Assembly: GCA_035532215.1 (NCBI GenBank)
Contig: DATKRK010000337.1
Coordinates: forward strand, 1-50,037
Direction: 5' to 3'
DNA length: 50,037 nucleotides
Source of the DNA: JAICIG01 sp035532215
GTDB lineage: Bacteria > Planctomycetota > Planctomycetia > Pirellulales > JAICIG01
Both the position numbers and the translations under genes were made by a program. The notes beneath the pieces were generated by a model. It ran no database searches, was not told the origin of the DNA, and was given only the letters and a program-made list of their open reading frames with translations. Within the stretch, counting starts at the first letter, position 1. Every line of letters starts with the position of its first letter. Positions 25,444-32,718 of the stretch are shown in pieces.

Positions 25444-26575
25444 GCTGACGAATCTCCTCGACGAAGTTATCCCATTCGTTGAATACGAGTTCCCCGAGCA
25501 TCATGTACTTTAGCCGGTCCTTGATGTCGGGCGTATCTTCCAGGTGATGCACGCGCACCTCGTTTTGTTCGTCGCGATAGAATAGCCGAACCTCGTGCGG
25601 CTCTGCATAGTCGAGCAGAAACGGCGAGTGCGTCGTCAGAATGACCTGCGCGCCCGGCCGCGTTTCGCAGACGCGGCGCAGCATTTCGACGACTTCTTTC
25701 AGGCGGCCTGGGTGCAAGCCGTTCTCGGGCTCTTCGATCAGCAGCAGGCCGCCGTTGAGTTCAGCGATCGTCAAAAACGCCAGCGTCACCAGCGTGCCGC
25801 CCGATGCGAGACTCGCGGGAACTTCGACGCCGTCCTGGCGGAACAGGATCATCTCGAAGCAGTCGGCGGCGCTGCCGAACGTTCGCTGTTTGTAGTGATC
25901 TCTTTTCCAGTATTGCGAGACGACGCGTCGGAAGCCAATGCCCTTGAACTCGTTGAATAACTCGCAAAAGCTTGTTGAGATGGCATTGAACGTTTGGTCG
26001 CTGTAGAGCTTCAACTCGGCGAGGCAGGTGCCCAACCCGTATCCCGTCGGGTCAAACGCCTGCTTGCGATCAGGCGGCAGCATGGAAATGGCGCCGAGCT
26101 CTTCGAGATCCCAGCGGGTGAGGGCGGCTGCGGGAAGCCTACTTTTGATTGCTTCTACGAATGGAACCAAATCGGGATTTATCGCTTTTCCGCGTGCTTG
26201 GCGCCCGACTTGGGTCTCAGGATCTTCCGTGACAAGCACTGAGCCGTCGACCTGCTCCTTTGCGACGATACACGCTTCGCCAGCCTTGCGCAACGTAACG
26301 GCGTAAACCTTCGCCCCCTCTCCGTCGGCAGACCCCAATTCCGCCGTGAAGCGAACGATTTCGCCTTGGCCGTCATGGATCAGATCTTTCCCTCGCCAGG
26401 GCGACCAGAAGCTCTCGCCAATGGGGCTGCGGGTGCTGTTGGAGAGCGCATAGACGGCTTCCAAAAAGCTTGTCTTGCCTGAGTCGTTGCGGCCGATCAG
26501 CACGTTGAACGGGCCAAGCCGCGCGGTGGAGTCGGCGATGGCCCGAAATCGCTCGACACGCATGCTCGTAATCAT
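25409..26575 (-). CDS. OLD/AAA15-like ABC-type ATPase
   Basis: 388-residue SMC/OLD-type ATPase without a coiled-coil arm. Walker A GRNDSGKTS (residues 28-36), an ABC-signature-like LASGGTLVTLAFL, Walker B LLLIEEPENGLHP and the H-loop TTHSPFLLDY are all intact. A second in-frame ATG at residue 5 (26561-26563) opens MRVERFRAI, the more usual start of this family. Such ATPases act as sensors in many defence pairs (OLD, PARIS, Septu, AbiL). Here the partner is the overlapping TOPRIM-like gene. The gene is divergent from the slipin/reverse transcriptase pair. Confidence 0.83.
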   Translation of the reverse strand: MITSMRVERFRAIADSTARLGPFNVLIGRNDSGKTSFLEAVYALSNSTRSPIGESFWSPWRGKDLIHDGQGEIVRFTAELGSADGEGAKVYAVTLRKAGEACIVAKEQVDGSVLVTEDPETQVGRQARGKAINPDLVPFVEAIKSRLPAAALTRWDLEELGAISMLPPDRKQAFDPTGYGLGTCLAELKLYSDQTFNAISTSFCELFNEFKGIGFRRVVSQYWKRDHYKQRTFGSAADCFEMILFRQDGVEVPASLASGGTLVTLAFLTIAELNGGLLLIEEPENGLHPGRLKEVVEMLRRVCETRPGAQVILTTHSPFLLDYAEPHEVRLFYRDEQNEVRVHHLEDTPDIKDRLKYMMLGELVFNEWDNFVEEIRQHANSGPGRGTE

Positions 26576-26792
26576 GGTTCGTCATCCAAACCGCTAAACC
26601 CCAAAAAGCACTATCTTTTAGTATAGGCGACGGAATTCGTTGGGAAAACGCCGCTGGCGTGAAAGGCGATACGACCCATCCCGGTTCTTGCAAACTTGCA
26701 GGCCAGCTATTCAACGAGCCTGCGAACTGATTATACTTCTTGCCAAGTTCAGAGCGGCGTTCGCCCGATTCGGGAGGGAACGTACCGCCGTA

Positions 26793-27068
26793 GGAACCCG
26801 CAATATAGGTCGCGCCAGCGCGCCCTATATCGCCAAGGGGATGGTTCCGAGGGCGAGCTGCGGCTCGTTGCGATCTTGCGTCTTGCGTGTCGGGGGATGC
26901 CTGGCGCCAACAGGCTTCGCGGTCGCTTTGCCGACGGCGAGTGCGGGCGGCGTCATCAACCCGATTCCCATGCTCGATCGCATTCGGACGACTCATGCGC
27001 CCGCGGCGCCGAAGTCGTTGTACGTCCCCTTGGATCGCCGATTGTCGGCGCCCGAGCGAAAGGCGCCG
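26793..27068 (+). ncRNA. Candidate structured RNA upstream of the slipin/RT operon
   Basis: Outer stem GGAACC (26793-26798)/GGTTCC (26843-26848) encloses ATATAGG (26803-26809)/CCTATAT (26824-26830) and CGCG (26811-26814)/CGCG (26819-26822). Next comes CGAGC-TGCG-GCTCG (26854-26867), then GCGCC-CGC-GGCGC (26997-27009), CGCCGA-TTG-TCGGCG (27036-27050) and the competing CGGCGCC/GGCGCCG (27046-27052/27062-27068). Strand is assumed from the RT. I could not identify a retron a1/a2 pair or the branching G, so function is unproven. Confidence 0.35.
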
Positions 27069-27125
27069 TTTGCATAATTACTGTACCGTCTGACTGGCAA
27101 AACAACCGAGCGCGTCACGCGCGTC

Positions 27126-27131
27126 AGGAGG
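27126..27131 (+). promoter_or_regulatory. Shine-Dalgarno AGGAGG deciding the TTG start of the slipin gene
   Basis: A perfect AGGAGG four bases before TTG at 27136. A hairpin GCGCGT-C-ACGCGC (27110-27122) lies immediately upstream. No in-frame ATG exists near the N-terminus. Confidence 0.6.
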
Positions 27132-27135
27132 CCCT

Positions 27136-27855
27136 TTGGCGAAGTGGACCATCCGTCAGTACCAGCGCGGCCTGCTCTACGATCGCGGGCGTTTCGTGGA
27201 ACTGCTTCCGCCCGGCCGCTATCGCTATTGGCCGTGGCAGGCCAAGCAGATCGACGTCGTGGACATTCGCGAGACCAGTCAGACCGTCGAGGGCCAGGAG
27301 ATTCTGACGAGCGACAAGATTGGCATCCGCGTCACGCTTATCGCGCAATACCGCGTGATTGATCCGGTGAAGGCGCGGCACGAAGTCGAAAACCACGTTT
27401 CGCAACTGTACCAGGACTTGCAGTTGACGCTCCGCGAGTCGGTGACGGGCCAGACGCTCGAGCAATTGATGAACGCCCGCGACGCGCTGTCGTCGGGAAT
27501 TCAGGCCGAGGTCGCGCCGCGTGCGCTCAAGTACGGGGTCGAGTTGTCGCGCGTCGGCGTGAAAGACATCGTGCTGCCGGGCGCCGTCCGCAGCGTGTTC
27601 CTGCAGGAGATGGAGGCCGAACTCAAGGGGCGTGCGAACCTGGTCGCCGCGCGGCACGAAGTCGCCGCGGCGCGGACCCGGGCGAATACGGCTCGGATGC
27701 TCCAGGAGAACCCGCATCTGGCCCGGATGCAAGAATTGGAGTTGCTGGCGAGCCTGGCTTCGAAGTCGGGCAATGTGATCGTGATCCCGGGGCTCGAACG
27801 GCTGTTTGCTCGCGAGGCTTCGCCGCCCACTCCCGCCTCGCCGGAAAAGCCATGA
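27136..27855 (+). CDS. SPFH/Band 7 (slipin-like) protein without membrane anchor
   Basis: 239-residue protein of the stomatin/prohibitin superfamily, whose members form ring- or cage-like membrane scaffolds. A Band 7 domain covers roughly residues 40-190: IDVVDIRETSQTVEGQEILTSDK, then VTLIAQYRVIDPVKA, VTGQTLEQLMNARDALSSG and YGVELSRVGVKDIVLP, then the helical AELKGRANLVAARHEVAAARTRANTARML and VIVIPGLERLF. The usual N-terminal hydrophobic hairpin of slipins is absent; the protein starts directly MAKWTIRQYQRGLLYDRGRF, so it is predicted soluble or peripherally bound. TTG start with AGGAGG. Its stop overlaps the start of the reverse transcriptase (ATGA), so the two are almost certainly co-translated. 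Confidence 0.85.
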   Translation: MAKWTIRQYQRGLLYDRGRFVELLPPGRYRYWPWQAKQIDVVDIRETSQTVEGQEILTSDKIGIRVTLIAQYRVIDPVKARHEVENHVSQLYQDLQLTLRESVTGQTLEQLMNARDALSSGIQAEVAPRALKYGVELSRVGVKDIVLPGAVRSVFLQEMEAELKGRANLVAARHEVAAARTRANTARMLQENPHLARMQELELLASLASKSGNVIVIPGLERLFAREASPPTPASPEKP

Positions 27856-28724
27856 AGAACCCGCTCGCTCGCATCTTGGCCGGTTGCCTTCAACTTCCGC
27901 AGGCGGACGCTGGTTTGCAGAAGTTGGCCGAGCTGCTCGACACGCCGCTCGACGAGTTGGCGGCGGCGGCGACGAATCCGCGATTGTGCTACCGCCCGTT
28001 CGCGGTGCGGAAACGCGACGGCGGCAAGCGACAGATTGTGGCGCCTTCCGAACCGCTGAAGCGCTTGCAGCGCCGCTTGCTGCGACGGTATTTGGCGCAA
28101 CAGCCCTTGCACGATGCGGCGACGGCATTTCGCCCGGGGCAGTCGATCGTCACTCACGCGCGGAGGCACCTGGGCCAGGCGATCGTGTTGACGGTCGATC
28201 TGGCCAACTTCTTTCCGTCCACCGCCGCCCGCCGCGTCCGCCGCTGGTATCGCGAGCAAGGCTGGGAAGGAGCGGCGCTAGAAGTGCTGATGCGATTGTC
28301 CGTCTACCGCGGCGGGCTGCCCCAAGGCGCCCCGACGAGCCCCGCGCTGAGCAACCTCGTCAATCGGGAATTGGACGAAGAATTAAGCGAGTTGGCGGGT
28401 ATACACTCGGCGCGTTACTCGCGCTATTGCGACGATCTGGCGTTTTCCTGGGCGACCGATGTGGAACCGCCTGCCTTTCGGCGCCTGGTGGAGGATCGGC
28501 TGGGCCGTTTCGAGTACCGCATCCAGCCGGCCAAGAGCTGGCGGCTGCAGCGCGCCGCCGAACGGCCGGAAATCACCGGGTTGGCGCTCGACGGCCGGCG
28601 CCTGCGGCTCTCCGACCGGATCGTGCAGCGAATCCGCCGACTCCGCAGTCGCCGCTTCACCGGCGATGCCAGCTTGCTCCGGCAACTGCAAGGATACTGG
28701 GGTTTGCGCAAGATGCTGAAATGA
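27852..28724 (+). CDS. Retron-like reverse transcriptase
   Basis: 290-residue RNA-directed DNA polymerase. RT fingers/palm blocks in order: YRPFAVRKRDGGKRQIVAP (47-65); FRPGQSIVTHARRHLG (93-108), where THARRH aligns with the NAxxH box of retron RTs; block A VLTVDLANFF with D116; LPQGAPTSPALSNL (156-169); catalytic YCDD (192-195; D194, D195); and EITGLAL (240-246), equivalent to the retron VTG motif. No maturase or endonuclease domain, so it is not a group II intron enzyme; at 290 residues it is at the short end of retron RTs. All three catalytic Asp are present, so it is probably active. It is translated from an ATGA overlap with the slipin gene. The linked SPFH protein, rather than a known retron effector, is unusual. 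Confidence 0.88.
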   Translation: MKNPLARILAGCLQLPQADAGLQKLAELLDTPLDELAAAATNPRLCYRPFAVRKRDGGKRQIVAPSEPLKRLQRRLLRRYLAQQPLHDAATAFRPGQSIVTHARRHLGQAIVLTVDLANFFPSTAARRVRRWYREQGWEGAALEVLMRLSVYRGGLPQGAPTSPALSNLVNRELDEELSELAGIHSARYSRYCDDLAFSWATDVEPPAFRRLVEDRLGRFEYRIQPAKSWRLQRAAERPEITGLALDGRRLRLSDRIVQRIRRLRSRRFTGDASLLRQLQGYWGLRKMLK

Positions 28725-28919
28725 CGCGGGCTAGCCCGACTTCGCCGCTTTCCAGGCGCCTCGCCAAGCTGCATTGACAGCGATCGACCCTTTCGATACA
28801 AACTGCCGGCCTTTCTTCGGTTTAGCCCTCGGCCAGGCGCGTCGGGGGCGATGGCGAGCGCGTGCTCGCAGCGCGGAAAGTGCGCCTTTCTTCCGCGGTC
28901 CCTTTTTGCCGGCTGTGGC

Positions 28920-31361
28920 ATGTCGAAGTCAAAAGCAGCGACAACGACCGAGCCCCAAGGCCCGCACTCGCCGCTGCGGATGCCCATCGAGTTGGCCGAA
29001 CGGCTGACGACCTGGGTCCGGCTCCGCCCCTCGCAAGCCGCAGTCGTGGGCGGTATCGTGCTCGTTCCCGTGGCGCCAATCGTCGTGCTGTTGCTGACGT
29101 TGCGAATGCACGCCAGTTCGGAAGAAATGCCTCCCACGTTCGGCGACGCCCTGGCCGCGCTCGATCGCGGCGACGACCGCGAAGCCGAGGCCATCGTCCG
29201 CGGCCTCGACGACTCGGGCCCCTTGCCGGCCGACGAACTGGGCGGCAAGCCGTTCGTGCTGGGCGTGCTCGCCGACCGCCGCGCAGAGCGGCTGCTGGAC
29301 CGCGCGCGGCAGCGTTACGAGACGCTGGCGGCGGAATACTTGCAGCAGTCGCGGGCGATGGGCTTTCCGCCCGGCCGCGAAGGCCAATGCCTGCGGTTGC
29401 TCGGCAAAGACTTGTTCTTGAGCGGCCAGACCTCGGCCAGCCTGCCCGTGCTGCAAGCGGCCTTGCCGCTCGAGCCTCGGCATCGAACCGAACTGCACCG
29501 CCTGCTGGCCGGAGCGTACCTGGCCGAGCCGCAGCCCAAGTTCGAAGAGGCCTTGATTCATGTTCGCAAGTACCTGGCGGCAGAGGAGCTTTCGCCCGAC
29601 GAAAGAGAGCAGGCGTTGCTGGAACGCGGAAGAATTGAACTGGGCCTGAAAGAATTCGACGCTTGCCGCCGCACGCTTGAGGAATTCCCCAAAAATTCCA
29701 AGCGCCAGGCCGAGGCGTTGCTGCTCGCAGGGCGGTTGACCAGCGAGCAAGCGCTGGCTCTGCCGACCGCGGCCGAAAACGAAGAGACGCGCCGCACGGC
29801 TCTCCAGCGCGCGATCGAGACGCTGCGCTCGGTGCAAGGCCGCGCCGCTGCGCCGCCCGTCGCGGCCGCCTCGGAATACATGGTCGGACGCTGCCAGCAG
29901 GGGCTGGGCGACGATCGCGCGGCGCTCGAGGAATTCGATCAGGCCGCTTCGCGATATTTGGAGACGGAGGCGGGCGTGGCCGCGGGCTTCGACGCCGCCG
30001 AATTGCTGCGCCGCGAGAACCGCAACGCCGAATCGCTGGCGCGCTACCGCGCCGTGCTGGGCTCGCTCGACCGCAGCCAGAAGTTCAAAAACGCGTGGAT
30101 CGGCGTCGACGAACTGCGCACCCGCACGCTCAACGTCTATCATCAGTTTCTCAAGGCGAAGCAATTCGAGCTGGCGATCGAACTGGCCGGCCTGCTGCCG
30201 CCGTTGTTCGGCGACGAGCGTTCGCTGCAACTGGCGGCCGAGGCGCACCGCCAATGGGGCCGGCGCCTGCTGGCCCAAACGGGAGGGTCGCGGGCGCAAG
30301 TGGCCGAACGGGAAGACCAAGCCTGGCGCAAGCTGCGCAAGGCGGGCCGGTTGTATGCGCAATTGGCCGACGCGCGCCGCGCGGCGCGCGAGTATCCCGA
30401 CGATCTTTACGACGCCGCCGAATGCCTGCTGGCCGGGCACGATTTCACGGCGGCGGCGGCCGCGTTTCGCCAGTATCTTGCGGCCGAATCGCGTCGCCGC
30501 CGGCCGCGCGCGCTGATCGGGCTGGGCGAATCGCTGTTGGCCGAAGGGCTGCCCGAGAAGTCGCTCGAGCCGCTCGCGGAGTGCATCGAATTCCACGTCC
30601 GCGACGCGGCGGTCTACGAGGCGCGGCTGTTGGCCAGCCAGGCCAAACTGGAAATGGGCGACGCCCAGGCCGCCGAAGCGCTGCTCTTGGACAATCTCGA
30701 CGGCGAGGCGCTGACCCCGGCCAGCCAGGAATGGCGCGACTCGCTGTTCGCGCTGGGCCGGCTGTTGTATCAGGCTGGGCGGTACGCCGAAGCGATCAAG
30801 CGGTTGGAAGAGGCCGTCGAGCGTTATCCGACGCTGCCTCAGGCGGGCGAAGCGCGCTACCTGGTGGCCGAGGCCTGCCGGCGCCGCGCCGAGCAGATTC
30901 GCGAGCAGGCCGCGGCCGAAGCCACCGCCGAAGGGCGGTTGCTGCGCCAGCGCGAGGCGACGCAATTGCTCGAAACGAGCCTGGCGAACTACGACCAGGA
31001 GCAGGACTTGCTGTTGATCCGCCAAGCGCAAGGCCCGCTGGGTCCGCTCGAAGAGGCGATCTTGCGGAACTGCTTTTTCGCCCGCGGCGCCGTGCTGTTC
31101 GAGCTGGGCCAGTATGGCGAGTCGATCGAGGCGTATTCCAGCGCCACCAACCGCTATCATCGCCGGCCCGAGGTGCTCGAGGCCTACGTGCAGATCGCGG
31201 CCTGTTACCGGCGCTTGGGCAAGCCGGTCGAAGCGCGGAGCACGCTGGAACAAGCCAAGTACGCGCTCAAGCACTTGCCCGAAGAGGCCGCGGTCGACGA
31301 GACGACGAATTACAACCGCGAGGAATGGACCCGGCTGCTCGATACTCTGGACACGCTCTAA
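28920..31361 (+). CDS. Membrane-anchored TPR-repeat protein at the head of the flagellar cluster
   Basis: About 813 residues from the ATG at 28920; an in-frame ATG at 28851 would add 23 residues of low protein character. One membrane helix near residues 42-62 (VVGGIVLVPVAPIVVLLLTL) is followed by a long array of helical tetratricopeptide-type repeats, for example AALDRGDDREAEAIVRGL, LYQAGRYAEAIKRLEEAVERYPTLPQAGEARYLVAEA and LFELGQYGESIEAYSSATNRY. Repeats end near the C-terminus. The large periplasmic or cytoplasmic solenoid is likely a scaffold. It precedes flagellar genes on the same strand; a link to motility is inference from position only. Confidence 0.75.
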   Translation: MSKSKAATTTEPQGPHSPLRMPIELAERLTTWVRLRPSQAAVVGGIVLVPVAPIVVLLLTLRMHASSEEMPPTFGDALAALDRGDDREAEAIVRGLDDSGPLPADELGGKPFVLGVLADRRAERLLDRARQRYETLAAEYLQQSRAMGFPPGREGQCLRLLGKDLFLSGQTSASLPVLQAALPLEPRHRTELHRLLAGAYLAEPQPKFEEALIHVRKYLAAEELSPDEREQALLERGRIELGLKEFDACRRTLEEFPKNSKRQAEALLLAGRLTSEQALALPTAAENEETRRTALQRAIETLRSVQGRAAAPPVAAASEYMVGRCQQGLGDDRAALEEFDQAASRYLETEAGVAAGFDAAELLRRENRNAESLARYRAVLGSLDRSQKFKNAWIGVDELRTRTLNVYHQFLKAKQFELAIELAGLLPPLFGDERSLQLAAEAHRQWGRRLLAQTGGSRAQVAEREDQAWRKLRKAGRLYAQLADARRAAREYPDDLYDAAECLLAGHDFTAAAAAFRQYLAAESRRRRPRALIGLGESLLAEGLPEKSLEPLAECIEFHVRDAAVYEARLLASQAKLEMGDAQAAEALLLDNLDGEALTPASQEWRDSLFALGRLLYQAGRYAEAIKRLEEAVERYPTLPQAGEARYLVAEACRRRAEQIREQAAAEATAEGRLLRQREATQLLETSLANYDQEQDLLLIRQAQGPLGPLEEAILRNCFFARGAVLFELGQYGESIEAYSSATNRYHRRPEVLEAYVQIAACYRRLGKPVEARSTLEQAKYALKHLPEEAAVDETTNYNREEWTRLLDTLDTL

Positions 31362-31382
31362 CGACGACCTTCGCTGCACTGC

Positions 31383-31850
31383 ATGACGCCCTTCACGACC
31401 GCTTCCGCTTTCGAGACCGACCGGCTGGCCGAACTGGCCGGCCGCCGGCACGGCTGCTTGCAGCAACTGCACGTCTTGAGCCGGCGGCAGTTGGAATTGA
31501 TCGACCAGGAAGACATGACGCAATTGCTGGGCGTGTTGGCCGCCAAGCAGCGCCTGCTCGGCGAGCTGCAGGAGGTCGAACGCGGCTTGGATCCGTTTCG
31601 CGGGCAGAATCCCGCCGAGCGCCGCTGGCGAACCCCCGAGGCGCGGCGACGGTGCGCCGATCTGATTGCGCAGTCGGAGGCGTTGTTCGCCGAGATTCTC
31701 CAGCGGGAAAAAGAGGGCGAAGAGCAAATGCGGCGCCGACGCGACCAGAAGGCGGTGCGGCTGCAAGGGGCGCGTACTGCGACTCAGGCTCGCAGCGCCT
31801 ACGCGGGCGATTCCGCGAGAGCGGGCCGATTGGACGTTTCTTCCGAATGA
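31383..31850 (+). CDS. FlgN-like flagellar chaperone
   Basis: 155-residue, predominantly helical protein. The pattern LAELAGRRHGCLQQLHVLSRRQLELIDQEDMTQLLGVLAAKQRLLGELQEVE resembles the FlgN family, which chaperones hook-filament junction proteins FlgK and FlgL before export. The last 30 residues are Arg/Ala-rich and probably disordered. It lies 21 bases after the TPR gene and 10 bases before the sensor kinase gene. Family similarity is weak by eye, as FlgN proteins diverge strongly; the position makes the call reasonable. Confidence 0.55.
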   Translation: MTPFTTASAFETDRLAELAGRRHGCLQQLHVLSRRQLELIDQEDMTQLLGVLAAKQRLLGELQEVERGLDPFRGQNPAERRWRTPEARRRCADLIAQSEALFAEILQREKEGEEQMRRRRDQKAVRLQGARTATQARSAYAGDSARAGRLDVSSE

Positions 31851-31860
31851 TGGGATCGAT

Positions 31861-32718
31861 ATGACACAGCTCATGCACGAGCGCGACGTCGCGCCGCTTC
31901 AAAAGGAATCGGATCTCGAAACGGTGCTGGCCGCCTGGCACGACGCCACCTTGCGGCTCGAGCACACGCACGAGGCCCTGCGCGGCGAAGTGCGGCGCCT
32001 GACCGAGGAACTCGAGGTCAAGAACCGCGAACTGGCCCGCAAGAACCGGCTGGCCGATCTGGGCCAGATGGCTTCGCACATCGCCCACGAGGTGCGGAAC
32101 AATCTGGTGCCGGCCACGCTCTACCTGAGCCTGTTGCGGCGCCGCCTCTGCGACGATCGCGGCAGCCTCGACGTGCTGGACAAGATCGAATCGGGGCTGA
32201 CCTCGCTCGACGCGACGGTCAACGACCTGTTGAATTTCGCCGCCGAGCGCGACCCGCAATTGACCCGCTTCGGCCTGAAGGGCCTGGTGGAAGACGTTTA
32301 CGCCTCGTTGCGTCCGCAATTCTCGGCGCAGGCGATCGACGCGCGGATCGATATTTCCGACCAGCTCTGCGTGACCGCCGACCGCGACATGCTTCGCCGC
32401 GCGGTGCTGAACATCACGCTCAACTCGCTCGACGCGATGCTCGACGGCGGCGAACTGACCGTCACCGCCTGCCGCTCGCGCGGCGGCGTCGAGTTGGAGC
32501 TGGCCGACAACGGGCCGGGCCTCTCCGACGAGGCGCGCCGCCGGGCGTTCGAGCCGTTCTTCAGTACGAAGAGCAACGGCACGGGCCTGGGCCTGGCGAT
32601 CGTCTATCGCATGGCCGACGCTCACGGCGGCGAAGTGACCGCCACGAACTGTCCCGAAGGCGGCGCCGCCTTCACGATCCGACTTCCCCATCGAGCCTTG
32701 GAGGCCGCCGCAGCATGA
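31861..32718 (+). CDS. Flagellar sensor histidine kinase (FlrB/FleS-like)
   Basis: Cytoplasmic kinase of 285 residues with no membrane segment. A coiled coil (residues 25-65, EALRGEVRRLTEELEVKNRELARKN) leads to the dimerisation/phosphoacceptor helix MASHIAHEVRNNLVPATLYL (His in the HE pair), then the HATPase domain with N-box LNITLNSLDAML, G1 DNGPGL, F-box FEPFFSTKSNG and G2 GTGLGLAIVYRM. Its stop overlaps the start of the NtrC-type regulator by four bases, so they form a two-component pair. The absence of a transmembrane sensor fits FlrB/FleS, which reads flagellar assembly state. Confidence 0.85.
   Translation: MTQLMHERDVAPLQKESDLETVLAAWHDATLRLEHTHEALRGEVRRLTEELEVKNRELARKNRLADLGQMASHIAHEVRNNLVPATLYLSLLRRRLCDDRGSLDVLDKIESGLTSLDATVNDLLNFAAERDPQLTRFGLKGLVEDVYASLRPQFSAQAIDARIDISDQLCVTADRDMLRRAVLNITLNSLDAMLDGGELTVTACRSRGGVELELADNGPGLSDEARRRAFEPFFSTKSNGTGLGLAIVYRMADAHGGEVTATNCPEGGAAFTIRLPHRALEAAAA

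Larger units (their letters stand above)
26576..27135. other. 560-bp divergent intergenic region rich in hairpins
   Basis: Separates the ATPase/TOPRIM pair from the slipin/RT pair and must hold the promoters of both. I see no convincing protein gene. It holds at least six perfect short hairpins (26793-26848 nested, 26854-26867, 26997-27009, 27036-27050, 27046-27068, 27110-27122). It is a candidate for a structured RNA, possibly an msr/msd-like template for the reverse transcriptase. Confidence 0.5.

Noticed and set aside
26793..27068. Firm assignment of msr and msd parts of a retron RNA
   Set aside because: No long complementary a1/a2 ends or branching-G context could be recognised by eye, so it is kept only as a candidate RNA.
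27852..28724. Group II intron or diversity-generating retroelement RT
   Set aside because: No maturase/endonuclease domain, no intron ends, and no template/variable repeat pair was seen nearby.
28929..31874. 981-residue open frame antisense to the TPR gene, and many other long antisense frames (e.g. 9372-11198, 12472-14010, 21813-23594, 1648-3141)
   Set aside because: They are by-products of high third-position GC on the real strand; they show no domains and have His/Arg/Gln-rich composition.
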